The position numbers and the translations under genes are program-made. Under the pieces are notes generated by a model, which saw nothing but the letters and a program-made list of their open reading frames with translations, did not search any database and was not told where the DNA came from. Shown here piece after piece: positions 7,984 to 16,564 of a stretch of 64,000 bases of DNA. The stretch spans positions 124,001 through 188,000 of the forward strand of contig NZ_CP065521.1 of the NCBI RefSeq assembly GCF_018986735.1. Reading direction: 5' to 3'. Each line of letters starts with the position of its first letter. The stretch's first letter is position 1. This DNA is from Schaalia sp. 19OD2882 (GTDB taxonomy: Bacteria > Actinomycetota > Actinomycetes > Actinomycetales > Actinomycetaceae).

Positions 7984-10035
7984 TCAGCCCAGGGCAACCA
8001 TGAGGACCGGGCCCTCGCCCGTGATGGCCGAAGTCGTGGGCGCGCCGTCCCTGACCATGCACAGCAGGGCGAACACTCCTTGCGAGGTCGACCAGGCTTC
8101 GCGCACCCGCCACTGATGGCCGGGCTCGGGCACCCGAAGTTCGGGGATCGAGAAATGGGCCAGTCGCCGACCGTCCACCGAAACCATGTCCAAGGTCGGG
8201 GAAGTCCAACGCGGCACGTGGACCACCGTCGTCGCCGTGACGAACTTGCCCGTCTCAGTGGCCGCGTCGACCTCGCCCCCACGGGGCAGCGGCGCGGTCT
8301 TCCCCGTCGCGGCGTCCATGACCATGGCTCCCCACGTCTTCGCATCCCCCGAGCTGCCCTGCTCGCGGGCGGTGGTCACCACCGGGATGGAGGTCATTCC
8401 GGTTGCCGAACCCATCGACAGGGGCTTGGGAATTCCGGGCTGCAGGGCCGCCGACTGGCCCGAGTCGATGTCCAGGGCCGAGTTCGCACCGGTGGCCGGA
8501 TCGTGCAGGCGGATCCACGGCCCCGAGGTCGAAAAGCCCGGCACCGACGGGGCGACCACAGGACCGAGCCCCGTCCTCGTCGTGGAACCGTCAAGGTCGT
8601 CCACCACGCGGAAAGAGGCGTCCAGGACGGGCCACGCGCCCTCCGCCGCGACGCTGCTCTGCGGGGCGTCACCACTTTGAACAGCCACGCCGTTCAGGCG
8701 AACCTGTCCACTTGGCGGCACGTCCCCGCTCTGGACACCCTCAGCGCCTTGCCTGACCACCAACGAGGACGAGGCATGCGTCCCCGCCAAGAATTCCCCG
8801 TCGGTCAGGCGCCACGCCTCGGAGCCGTCCGCAAGGGAGATGGCGGACCGACCCACGGCCACGACATGGTCGGTCATGGCGACCAGACGCTCGTCATGGC
8901 CGACACTGCGCTGCCACAAAAGCTCACCCGTGTCCGTGTCCAGCACCCGCACGACAGGCCGGTCCGACTGGTTCACGCGCAGGTTCGTCTCCATGACGAA
9001 TGCCAGGCGATCGCCGTCGGGCGACACCAGGGCCAAAGTGCCGTCCTTGCCGGCCAGGACGGACAAGGTGCTCACAGACCACCTCCACGCCTCCTCACCC
9101 GTGGCCGCCTCCAAGCCGGTGATCCGGTGCGTGCCGACCAGGATCGGCCCACGCGAACCCGGAAGGACCTGCGAAGGGGTCGACTCATCCGCACTCTGGG
9201 TCGCATCCGCCGACTCGGTGCCCGGCAGGGCGCGCACCCACAGGACCTTCGAGGGGGCGGCCGACTGCGGGGCCTCCCAATTGGCGGGGGCGGCGGCCGC
9301 CGCCGTGTGCACCACATCGGCACTCAGCCCCGCCACACCCGTCTGCGCGTGCACGGTCAGAGCCACCAGACCCATCGTGCCGGCCACCCACAGCAGCGTC
9401 ATGGCGACAGTCCACCGGGTGTCACATGCGGTCCACGGGCGCTCACGCGCCCAGTCGTCATCCGCGCGCGAAAGCGACAGCAACAGTGTGAGCAGCACGA
9501 CCAAGTGCGCCGTGACAGTCAGGGTGAAGCTGAGCAGAGTCCACGGGAAGGTCACGCCTCGCGGCAACTCCGACAGGGTCGTCCACCACGAGTGCCCCGT
9601 GAGGACCGCGACGACCAAGGCGCCCACCGCCACCTCGCGCATACGAGGTCGAGATGAGCCCTTGACCGTGGTGGCGCGCTCCTGCGCCGGATCCGTGACA
9701 CCCGGAGTGGGAGCCGGGCCCAAGCCGATCGAGGTGAGCAACGCAGTCAGCGTCGGCACGGGAGTGGACGGAACATCGCCCTCGTCCCCCCACACATGTC
9801 GACGCGCAGCGGAACGGTCCTGGTGCACCAGCAGCACCAACGCCCACGTGAAGACCACGGCCGGGACGACTCCCCACGCCACGGGCCCCTGGGGACCCAG
9901 GGCCATCCACAGGCAGGCGCTCGCCGCCAAGAGAGCCAGTGCCACGACCACCGCTCCGAAGTGCAAGGGGCCGGGAACCCGGCGGCCGGGGCGCACCCAA
10001 CGACGGCCCGGGGGCGTGGAGGTCTTGTCGTCCAT
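7984..10035 (-). CDS. membrane-anchored PQQ-like beta-propeller protein
   Basis: 683 residues. Five hydrophobic segments lie at about 26-47, 52-71, 133-147, 164-189 and 208-229. After them comes an external domain with beta-propeller blade signatures of the PQQ-binding-like type: GLEAATGEEAWRW, VLDTDTGELLWQR and SLADGSEAWRL. The typical Trp-docking repeat is visible in at least three blades. The ATG at 10035 follows GGAAGGA. Such proteins in actinobacteria are often of unknown role: cell-envelope scaffold, sensor or BamB-like. The last blades contain several Ser/Gly-rich stretches. There is no operon partner; msrA lies upstream in the same direction. Confidence 0.75.
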   Translation of the reverse strand: MDDKTSTPPGRRWVRPGRRVPGPLHFGAVVVALALLAASACLWMALGPQGPVAWGVVPAVVFTWALVLLVHQDRSAARRHVWGDEGDVPSTPVPTLTALLTSIGLGPAPTPGVTDPAQERATTVKGSSRPRMREVAVGALVVAVLTGHSWWTTLSELPRGVTFPWTLLSFTLTVTAHLVVLLTLLLSLSRADDDWARERPWTACDTRWTVAMTLLWVAGTMGLVALTVHAQTGVAGLSADVVHTAAAAAPANWEAPQSAAPSKVLWVRALPGTESADATQSADESTPSQVLPGSRGPILVGTHRITGLEAATGEEAWRWSVSTLSVLAGKDGTLALVSPDGDRLAFVMETNLRVNQSDRPVVRVLDTDTGELLWQRSVGHDERLVAMTDHVVAVGRSAISLADGSEAWRLTDGEFLAGTHASSSLVVRQGAEGVQSGDVPPSGQVRLNGVAVQSGDAPQSSVAAEGAWPVLDASFRVVDDLDGSTTRTGLGPVVAPSVPGFSTSGPWIRLHDPATGANSALDIDSGQSAALQPGIPKPLSMGSATGMTSIPVVTTAREQGSSGDAKTWGAMVMDAATGKTAPLPRGGEVDAATETGKFVTATTVVHVPRWTSPTLDMVSVDGRRLAHFSIPELRVPEPGHQWRVREAWSTSQGVFALLCMVRDGAPTTSAITGEGPVLMVALG

Positions 10036-10138
10036 GGCCGTCCTTCCGCGTTGGTGGACTCACCCGCGGCAGGGATGGAGCCGGGGTGCCCGTACGAGGA
10101 ACTGTACATCCGACCCCTCAGGAGGTGCGAAGGTCGTT

Positions 10139-10648
10139 TCAGATCGCCTTGGCCTTCGCGAACGCCGCCGGCCCCAGATGGCAGTAGCCCAGAGGGTTCT
10201 TGTCCAAGTAGTCCTGGTGGTGGTCCTCGGCAGGGTGGAAGTTGCGCAGGGGGGCCACTTCCGTGGCCACGGGGCTGGCGCCGAGACGCTGTTCCAGGGC
10301 CGCGACCAGGGCGGCCACCTCAGCCAGGTCCCCTTGGTCCTGGACGTAGATGCCGGAGCGGTACTGGACACCCCGGTCATTGCCCTGACGGTTCACGGCA
10401 AAGGGGTCGATCGTGTCGAAGAACAGGTCCACCAAGGTCGCCAGCGACACGACCTGCGGGTCGTAGTCCACGCGCACGGCCTCGGCGTGACCGGAGCCCG
10501 CGCAGACCTGCTCGTAGGTGACCGGCCCTTCGGCGGGCCCGTTCGCGTATCCCACCTGGGTGTTCGTCACGCCGCGGACCAGCGAGAAAAGCTTCTCCGT
10601 GCCCCAGAAGCAGCCTCCGGCAAGGGTGATGGTGCGCGTCTCGGACAT
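10139..10648 (-). CDS. msrA: peptide-methionine (S)-S-oxide reductase
   Basis: 169 residues from the ATG at 10648 with AAGGAGC upstream; the longer frame to 10960 reads through the antisense of another gene remnant. The catalytic motif GCFWG is near the N-terminus and the conserved GHAEAVRVDYDP and HPAEDHHQDY segments follow. It reduces methionine-S-sulfoxide in oxidised proteins, using thioredoxin. It is full length for the single-domain MsrA family, with no MsrB fusion. Confidence 0.95.
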   Translation of the reverse strand: MSETRTITLAGGCFWGTEKLFSLVRGVTNTQVGYANGPAEGPVTYEQVCAGSGHAEAVRVDYDPQVVSLATLVDLFFDTIDPFAVNRQGNDRGVQYRSGIYVQDQGDLAEVAALVAALEQRLGASPVATEVAPLRNFHPAEDHHQDYLDKNPLGYCHLGPAAFAKAKAI

Positions 10649-10724
10649 GTGTGGGCTCCTTGGAGTTGAAAGCGGGCGTCGGACGGCACCATTGTCCCCC
10701 ATGAGGCGCGTTGCCTCCTGTGAT

Positions 10725-11000
10725 GCTTTTCCCAGCTCTGTGGTCGGACACGACCACGACCGGAAGGGCCTGGTCGACATCGGCGTCTTCGCACCGTGTG
10801 CCGGATGGCTCCACGTGCGCACCGACGGCCTGGAGGTGCTGATCGCCATGCACGTCGTGAACAACATGTCGGCGCTGGTTGCCGGAATGCTCGGCCTGTC
10901 GGACCCGACAGGCATGAACGTTCCCCGTGTGGGCCGTGGCGTTCGGGGTGGTCCGGACACTGGTCATGACGATCCTCGCCGACGGCCCGTGGCCAACGAA
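10725..11000 (+). pseudogene. remnant of a CPBP (CAAX-protease-like) intramembrane metalloprotease
   Basis: Between msrA and sdaA, the plus strand reads GHDHDRKGLVDIGVFAPCAG, then WLHVRTDGLEVLIAMHVVNN, which matches the last conserved part of CPBP proteases ('GW...RTGGLE..IA.HVVNN'). After about 10925 the matching hydrophobic helix (WAVAFGVVRTLVMTILADG) continues in another frame. The N-terminal two thirds, with the EExxR motif, are missing. The remnant is truncated and frameshifted and overlaps nothing functional. Its tail reaches the stop of sdaA on the other strand. Confidence 0.6.
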
Positions 11001-11004
11001 GCGT

Positions 11005-12846
11005 TCAGCACTCGATGACGTTGACGGCCAGGCCCCCGGCGGAAGTCTCCTTGTACTTGGAGAGCATGTCGACCCCCGTCTGACGCATCGTCTCGATGAC
11101 GGCGTCCAGGCTGACCGCGTGCCGGCCGTCGCCCCACAGGGCCATGCGGGCCGCATTGATGGCCTTGACCGCCGCAATGGCATTGCGTTCGATGCAGGGG
11201 ATCTGCACCAGCCCGGCCACCGGGTCGCAGGTGAGCCCCAGTGAATGCTCCATGGCGATCTCCGCAGCGTTCTCCACTTGGCTGGGCGTGCCGCCCAAGG
11301 CCTGGGCCAGACCGGCGGCGGCCATTGCCGAGGCCGAGCCGACCTCGCCCTGGCACCCGACCTCCGCACCGGCGATCGACGCATTGGTCTTGATGAGGGA
11401 CCCCACGGCAGTGGCCGCCAGCAGGAAGTCGTGGACTGCGCGGCGCCTACGGGCCGGGGCCTCGTCGGTGTCTTCCGGCGAGATCCTGAAGGCAATGGTC
11501 GAGGTCTGGTCGCTGGGGCTGACGATCCCGAAGGCGGCGCCCGCCTCCGGACAGTAGGACGTGAGATAGCCCAGGACGGCCGGCACCACCCCGGCCGCTC
11601 CGTTCGTCGGAGCGGTGACCACCCGGTGGCCGGCGGCGTTCTCCTCGTTGACGGCCAGGGCGTACAGGTTCACCCAGTCCATGGCCCGCATCGGGTCCGC
11701 AGGGGTGGAGGCCCACTCCAGGGCGCCGGTTCCCGCCTCTGGCGAGGAGGTGGCCCGCTGCTGGAGCTTCGCGGCCAGCGCCGCCGCCCGGCGCGGCACG
11801 TCCAGACCCCCCGGCAGGATCCCGTGGGCCGCGATCCCGGCGTCGACGCATTCGAACATCGTGTTGGCCACCAGGTCCAGGTGCTCCTCCACCTGCGAGG
11901 GTGGGCGCAGAGCCTCTTCATTGGCGCGCACCAGGTCCGCCACCGACAGCCCCGAGTCGGCGCAGGCCTTGAGCAGTTCACGCCCCGTGCGGAAGGGGTG
12001 GGGGACACTGCCCGACATGCCGCCGGGAGTCGCGCAAACGCCGCAAGCCCCGGAGGATTCGGCGGCCCGGCCCCTGTGTGCGCCCTTCGGGCCGGCCTGG
12101 CTGCCAGCGCTTCGGCTGGCGATTCTCCCCGAAACGGCCGCCGCCTCGCCCTCGTCCCATGAGCCGGGAACGAAACGGTCCAAGGGGACGGGAACCGGCC
12201 GCGCGGGATCGGGGGAGAGGTCGACGACCAGGAACCCGCCGCCCACCGAGTAGTAGGTGCGGCGCAGCAGGGGCTCGCCCGCGTCGATGCCGCCGGACCC
12301 CCATGCGGTGATCGTCAGCGCATTGACGTGGTGGGGCAGCACCGTGCGGGGCAGGAATCGCAGGTCGGCGGCCAGGTCGAAGGGAACTTGGCCGATCCGG
12401 GCAAGGTTCAGGTGGCCACTGTCGGCGATGGTGGGCAGCAGTCCCTCGACCTGGTCGATGCTGACCGTCTCGGGATCCAGGCCTGCGAGCCCCAGCAGCA
12501 CGGCGCGGTCGGTGCTGTGGCCGCGACCGGTGGCTCCCAGCGACCCGAAGAGTTCGATCGTCAACCGGCGGACCGGTGCCGGTCCACTGCCCAGGACCCT
12601 GACGCCTTGGGTGCGGCCGAGTCCGGGCAGGGATTCGTCCGTGTGCAGCAGGATCGACAACTCTCCGGCGAAGGCGCGTCCGGCGCGCATCGGGCCGACA
12701 GTGTGCGAGGACGAGGGGCCGATGCCCACACGGAAGAGGTCGACGACGGAGAGTTGCGTGTGCCCGGAGGTGCCCAGGTCGTGGGCCAGGCCCGAAGGCG
12801 CGGCCGTGGGGATCGCCCCGGCTGCGGGTGTCGGGTGGAGAGTCAT
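11005..12846 (-). CDS. sdaA: L-serine ammonia-lyase (single chain, iron-sulfur type)
   Basis: 613 residues. The beta-type domain comes first (IGPSSSHTVGPMRAG near 42-56), then the alpha-type catalytic domain. Candidate [4Fe-4S] ligands are visible in AGAEVGCQGEVG and LTCDPVAGLVQIPCIERNA. The enzyme converts L-serine to pyruvate and ammonia, feeding the pyruvate oxidoreductase nearby. It is about 150 residues longer than usual (about 460). The extra sequence is an N-terminal extension and a Gly/Ser/Arg/Ala-rich insert (about 255-300) joining the two domains. The ATG at 12846 lies 7 nt after a GAGAAT box, suggesting a leaderless message. Confidence 0.93.
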   Translation of the reverse strand: MTLHPTPAAGAIPTAAPSGLAHDLGTSGHTQLSVVDLFRVGIGPSSSHTVGPMRAGRAFAGELSILLHTDESLPGLGRTQGVRVLGSGPAPVRRLTIELFGSLGATGRGHSTDRAVLLGLAGLDPETVSIDQVEGLLPTIADSGHLNLARIGQVPFDLAADLRFLPRTVLPHHVNALTITAWGSGGIDAGEPLLRRTYYSVGGGFLVVDLSPDPARPVPVPLDRFVPGSWDEGEAAAVSGRIASRSAGSQAGPKGAHRGRAAESSGACGVCATPGGMSGSVPHPFRTGRELLKACADSGLSVADLVRANEEALRPPSQVEEHLDLVANTMFECVDAGIAAHGILPGGLDVPRRAAALAAKLQQRATSSPEAGTGALEWASTPADPMRAMDWVNLYALAVNEENAAGHRVVTAPTNGAAGVVPAVLGYLTSYCPEAGAAFGIVSPSDQTSTIAFRISPEDTDEAPARRRRAVHDFLLAATAVGSLIKTNASIAGAEVGCQGEVGSASAMAAAGLAQALGGTPSQVENAAEIAMEHSLGLTCDPVAGLVQIPCIERNAIAAVKAINAARMALWGDGRHAVSLDAVIETMRQTGVDMLSKYKETSAGGLAVNVIEC

Positions 12847-12853
12847 GGGGACG

Positions 12854-12859
12854 ATTCTC
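12854..12859 (-). promoter_or_regulatory. -10 box of a probable leaderless promoter for sdaA
   Basis: GAGAAT on the minus strand ends 7 nt before the sdaA ATG; no ribosome site lies between. It is close to the GACAAT boxes used twice elsewhere in the window. Confidence 0.35.
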
Positions 12860-13080
12860 GCATCGCTTCGCCCTCGGGGGTGGCGCCGGGTCCCCTGGTT
12901 GCCCTGCGACGAGGGCGGGGCGCGTGATCGCCGGTCTCGCCCTCGTCTCCCTCTCGACAGCGAGTGGCACCATTCTTGGTGGGCTCGGACTGGTGGATCG
13001 TGGAACGCGTCATGCCGATGGGACAGGTGCGGCCTCGCCCTCGTCCTGTGGACCCGGTGACCACCGGCCTCGCCTCCTTC

Positions 13081-14127
13081 TCAGAGGAACCGCCGCTCGG
13101 GGCCGTTGAGCGAAACCGGGACCGGCTTCCACAGTTGTGACCAAGGGCCTTGCCCGGTCCGCGTGCCGATCTCGTCAGCAAGGCGACGACGCAGTGCATC
13201 GAAGTCGGTGAAGTCCTGCCACTGGATCCGCACAATCCGCCATCCGGCCCGCTCCAAGATCCGCTGCCGATCGAGCATCTCGCGTTGCAGCCGCAGGAAC
13301 TCGGCCTCGGAGGTGCCCATCTTCCCCATGCCGTCGAACTCGAAGGCGATCCTCAAGCCAGGCAAGGCAATGTCGAAAAAGTAGCGCTTCCCCCGGGGAC
13401 TCACCTCGAACTGGGTGAGCGGAGGTTCCGGAGCAACCGTGAGAAGCACCCACAGCAGTGCGGCTTCGGCCACGTTCTCGCATCCGGGATCCGCGTGGGT
13501 GAGGATTCTGTGCGCCCGTCGTACGCCGCGCCTGGTCGGGGCCGACTCGAGAAGTGCGAGCAGACTTCTTCGTACGTTGTTCGCCTGAGGAACGGAACTT
13601 TCCGGAGTGAAGCGATTGAAGCCGCAGAGTTTGCGGAGGATGGCGCTCACGGCGACGAATGCCTCCAAGGGGTGGGCGCCGGCGGCGAAATCGATCGCCA
13701 CATCGTGGAGGGAGTCGACTCGGAGGTCACCGAAGTGCACGGTCTTCGTCACTGGACTGGTTCGTGACTGGCGCAGGAACACCCGTGGAACAGTGGTCGT
13801 GCCGATGGTCACCGACGGAAGTGTGCTCGTGGGGTAACGGCTCGTGGTTCTCACAACCACGTCCGGGTTGGCGACCCATCCGGTGAGCCCGTGCAGGGCC
13901 AATGCGGAGTGGGCAGTGAAGGTGACCGATGGCCCCAGCGCTGACCAGGCGGCCAGGATCCGTGCCTTCGCGATGATCTCCCACTTCTCCCACGGCGGGT
14001 ACGAGCACCACTCCGGACATACCGAGAGTGCGATGCCGTGCTTGAGCTTGACGAGGTGATCGGCGGAGGCGCGCGTGAGTTCGTGAGTGCCTTGAGTTCG
14101 CCGAATGTCGGCCAGACTGAGTTGCAT
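13081..14127 (-). CDS. AbiEi-like/DUF559-type protein (antitoxin-like N-terminus, nuclease-fold C-terminus)
   Basis: 348 residues from the ATG at 14127; a GTG six bases upstream is possible. The N-terminus (LADIRRTQGTHELTRASADHLVKL) and the middle (FTAHSALALHGL) resemble the winged-helix AbiEi antitoxin family. The C-terminal 100 residues carry a DUF559/Vsr-like core: FFDIALPGLRIAFEFDGMGK, then REMLDRQRILERAGWRIVRI. The Asp/Glu residues could form a PD-(D/E)xK-like site. No AbiEii toxin gene is adjacent, so this is not a complete AbiE pair. Such stand-alone genes are common in actinobacteria and their role is unknown. Confidence 0.65.
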   Translation of the reverse strand: MQLSLADIRRTQGTHELTRASADHLVKLKHGIALSVCPEWCSYPPWEKWEIIAKARILAAWSALGPSVTFTAHSALALHGLTGWVANPDVVVRTTSRYPTSTLPSVTIGTTTVPRVFLRQSRTSPVTKTVHFGDLRVDSLHDVAIDFAAGAHPLEAFVAVSAILRKLCGFNRFTPESSVPQANNVRRSLLALLESAPTRRGVRRAHRILTHADPGCENVAEAALLWVLLTVAPEPPLTQFEVSPRGKRYFFDIALPGLRIAFEFDGMGKMGTSEAEFLRLQREMLDRQRILERAGWRIVRIQWQDFTDFDALRRRLADEIGTRTGQGPWSQLWKPVPVSLNGPERRFL

Positions 14128-14133
14128 GGACAC

Positions 14134-14139
14134 AGAATG
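14134..14139 (-). promoter_or_regulatory. -10 box of a probable leaderless promoter for the AbiEi/DUF559 gene
   Basis: CATTCT on the minus strand ends 6 nt before the ATG at 14127. The layout matches TATTCT-N6-ATG in front of the penicillin-binding protein gene. Confidence 0.35.
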
Positions 14140-14619
14140 TCACGGTCATGATGTGCATGAAGTCACTTGGATGCATCTGTGGATGACGCAATCGAAGTGC
14201 ATGGGAATGTCGTTGCCTCACGCGTGTGGGGGGTGAGGGGCGAGGCGGGGGTGGCAAAGTCTTCGGGCCCGGGTCGAAACGACACCGGGTCGGCCGTGGG
14301 CCGGGCTCGTGCACGTGTGCCGGCCCGGTCTGCGTACTGGCCCCGGTGTGCGCAGGGCCTTGCCACTTGCGTGTTGAGGCGCGAAGTCGAGGCAGCGGCA
14401 GAGAGCCCGAGGGCCGGCAAAAGCGTGTGGATGCGCCGCCTGTCGCACGCGGGTGTGATTGCAGGTCCGCGGTGAGTGTGGGGAAGGGGTGCGCGCCGCC
14501 CGGTGTGCGGGGGCGTGACGAGGGCGGGGCAGTGGGCGCCGAGGTCTGCGGGGGCATGCCGACACCCGGTCGGCCCGACCGCCGCGTGGGCCGGGAGTGG
14601 CCGCACCGAGCCGGAACCC
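14140..14619. other. intergenic stretch without a recognised gene
   Basis: About 480 bp of very GC-rich sequence between two divergent genes. It holds one exact copy of the dispersed 14-mer GACGAGGGCGGGGC at 14517-14530. I found no riboswitch-like structure before luxS. Confidence 0.5.
14517..14530 (+). repeat. exact copy of the dispersed 14-mer GACGAGGGCGGGGC
   Basis: One of four exact copies in the window; the others are at 12908-12921, 18148-18161 and, inverted, 19649-19662. Single-mismatch copies lie at about 31661, 34216, 49335, 52834 (inverted) and 59979. Most are in intergenic DNA or in disordered linkers. Confidence 0.6.
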
Positions 14620-14625
14620 TAGACT
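14620..14625 (+). promoter_or_regulatory. -10 box of a probable leaderless promoter for luxS
   Basis: TAGACT ends 7 nt before the luxS ATG at 14633. No Shine-Dalgarno-like sequence lies between, so transcription probably starts at the A of the start codon. Confidence 0.5.
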
Positions 14626-14632
14626 CGAAGTC

Positions 14633-15106
14633 ATGACTGAACGCATGAACGTCGAATCCTTCAACCTGGACCATCGTCTGGTCGTGGCGCCCTACGTGCG
14701 AGTCGCCGATCGCAAGGAACTGCCCGGCGGGGACGTGCTCATCAAGTACGACGTCCGCTTCAGCCAGCCCAATGTCGAGCACCTCGACATGAAAGCGGTG
14801 CACTCCATCGAGCACCTCACCGCCGAGCTCATGCGCAACCACACCGACAAGCTCATCGACTTCGGCCCGATGGGCTGCCAGACCGGGTTCTACGCCCTGA
14901 TGCTCGGCGTCGAGGCCGCCGACTTCCTTCCGCTGCTCCAAGCCTCCTTCGAGGACATCCTGGCCGCCACCGAGGTTCCCGCCGCCAACGAGGTCCAGTG
15001 CGGCTGGGGTGCCAACCACAGCCTCGAGGCCGCTCAGGCGGCCGTTCGCGACTTCTTGGCGAAGCGTAACCAGTGGGAGATCGTCATGGCTGAGGAGGCC
15101 AAGTGA
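14633..15106 (+). CDS. luxS: S-ribosylhomocysteine lyase (AI-2 synthase)
   Basis: 157 residues, the normal length. Zinc ligands are H57, H61 (HSIEH motif) and C123 (QCGWG); the catalytic cysteine is C82 ([10 protein letters not shown]) and the acid/base is E60. It cleaves S-ribosylhomocysteine to homocysteine and DPD, the precursor of autoinducer-2. The stop overlaps the start of the nucleosidase gene (GTGA), so both steps of the detoxification of S-adenosylhomocysteine are made together. LuxS is limited among actinobacteria mainly to Actinomycetaceae and bifidobacteria, which supports the organism call. Confidence 0.97.
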   Translation: MTERMNVESFNLDHRLVVAPYVRVADRKELPGGDVLIKYDVRFSQPNVEHLDMKAVHSIEHLTAELMRNHTDKLIDFGPMGCQTGFYALMLGVEAADFLPLLQASFEDILAATEVPAANEVQCGWGANHSLEAAQAAVRDFLAKRNQWEIVMAEEAK

Positions 15107-15930
15107 ACGCCGAAGCAGTACCAGCTCCGGCCTCGTCCGTCCCTGACGTGCAGACCCCGACCTCGTCCTCGCCGAAGGAGCACGCCACCCCGGCACTGCC
15201 GGCCCTGCCCCGGCGGCCCCGCGTGTGCGCCGTCGTCCAGTGCGCCATGGCCGAGGAGGCGGCCCCCGTACTGGCCCTCATGGACCAGGACGGGCGCAGC
15301 GAGCTGACCTCGGGCAGTGCGGGCGCACACCTCCAGTCCTTCGTGCTGGGCAGCATCGACGGCGCCCCGGTCCTGGTGGTCACCGGCGGCATCGGCCTGG
15401 CCAACGCCGCCAGCGCCACCGCCCGTGCGTTGACGCTGGTCGACCCGCAGATCGTCGTGGCCGCAGGCACGACCGGCGGGCTGCACGTGGACGTCGAGGT
15501 CGGGGACGTGGCGGCCGGCACCACCTCGATCTACTCCGGTGTCGACGCCACAGCCTTCGGCTACGCCCGCGGGCAGGTGCCGCGCATGCCGGTGGACTAC
15601 TCCGCTTCGCCAAGGGCGCTGGAGGCGCTGGAAGTCTTGCCCGCTCGGATCGACCACCCGGTGCGCAGAGGGCGGATCGTCTCAGCCGACTCATTCGTCA
15701 CCGCAGCCAATGTCGCTCCTGTGCGCCAGGAGTTCCCCGACGCGGTGGCCACCGACATGGAGACCTGCGCGATGGCACAGGTGTGCTGGTCGTCAGGCGT
15801 CGACTGGATCTCCATGCGTGCCGTGTCCGACCTGTGCGGGCCGCGAGCCGACCAGGATTTCCACATGGACTCCGACCGCGCCGCCCAGCACAGTGCTGAC
15901 GCGGTGCGAGAGTTCCTGCGGCTGTACTGA
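15103..15930 (+). CDS. mtnN: 5'-methylthioadenosine/S-adenosylhomocysteine nucleosidase
   Basis: 275 residues from the GTG at 15103 that overlaps the luxS stop. The first 40 residues are a Pro/Ser/Ala-rich extension. The enzyme core follows, with the early catalytic-type glutamate ([11 protein letters not shown]), the [10 protein letters not shown] loop, [13 protein letters not shown] and the RAVSDLCG segment bearing the general-acid Asp. It removes adenine from S-adenosylhomocysteine to give the LuxS substrate. An ATG closer to the core is not obvious, so the extension may be real or the start may be internal. Confidence 0.93.
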   Translation: MNAEAVPAPASSVPDVQTPTSSSPKEHATPALPALPRRPRVCAVVQCAMAEEAAPVLALMDQDGRSELTSGSAGAHLQSFVLGSIDGAPVLVVTGGIGLANAASATARALTLVDPQIVVAAGTTGGLHVDVEVGDVAAGTTSIYSGVDATAFGYARGQVPRMPVDYSASPRALEALEVLPARIDHPVRRGRIVSADSFVTAANVAPVRQEFPDAVATDMETCAMAQVCWSSGVDWISMRAVSDLCGPRADQDFHMDSDRAAQHSADAVREFLRLY

Positions 15931-15982
15931 CTCGGCGCCGCTTCCGGCCGACCATCCGTTTCAACTGTGGGAAGGACCCGTC

Positions 15983-16564
15983 ATGACCCTACGAGTGCTC
16001 ATGGTGTGCACCGGCAACATCTGCCGCTCGACGATGGCCCACCAGGTGCTGGACGAGGCCGTGCGTGCGGCCCACCTCGACGTCCACGTGGACTCGGCCG
16101 GAGTATCGGACGAGGAACACGGCCACCCCATCGACCGGCGGGCCGCCCGCGTCCTGCGCGAGGCCGGTCACGGCGTGCCCGACCACAGGGCCCGGCAGGT
16201 GCGGGCCCAAGAGCTGGGCGAATGGGACCTGGTGTTGGCAATGACCGAGTACCACCTGCGCAGCCTCAACCGTCTGCGCGAGCGCTCCGGAGCCGAGGTC
16301 GACATCCGCATGTTCCGCGAGTTCGACCCGGCCTCACGTCCCGGCGACCGCGACCTTCCCGACCCGTGGTACGGCGGCCACCAGGACTTCGTCGAGACCC
16401 TTGAGGTCATCGAACGCGCCACGCCCCATGTGGTCGACCACCTGCGGGCTCTGGCGGCCAAAGGCATCGAGGGCGGCCACGGCGCGAACAGGACGGGTGA
16501 GGACGCGAGCGCCCGTTCGGGCAGGGCCGCCTCGGGCCCAACCGAGGCGGGAGAGGGCGCGTGA
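15983..16564 (+). CDS. low-molecular-weight protein-tyrosine phosphatase
   Basis: 193 residues from the ATG at 15983 with GGAAGGA upstream. The P-loop C9-TGNICR-S (Cys9 nucleophile, Arg15) and the DPWYGG general-acid loop are intact. It is 53 nt downstream of mtnN and its stop overlaps the next gene (GTGA). After the catalytic domain there is a 35-residue Gly/Arg/Ser tail. Family members remove phosphate from tyrosine kinases of the capsule/exopolysaccharide type or from arginine. No tyrosine kinase is in the window, so the substrate is unknown. Confidence 0.92.
   Translation: MTLRVLMVCTGNICRSTMAHQVLDEAVRAAHLDVHVDSAGVSDEEHGHPIDRRAARVLREAGHGVPDHRARQVRAQELGEWDLVLAMTEYHLRSLNRLRERSGAEVDIRMFREFDPASRPGDRDLPDPWYGGHQDFVETLEVIERATPHVVDHLRALAAKGIEGGHGANRTGEDASARSGRAASGPTEAGEGA

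Noticed and set aside
13081..14127. AbiE-type phage-defence toxin-antitoxin system
   Set aside because: Only the AbiEi-like part is present; no AbiEii nucleotidyltransferase gene lies next to it.
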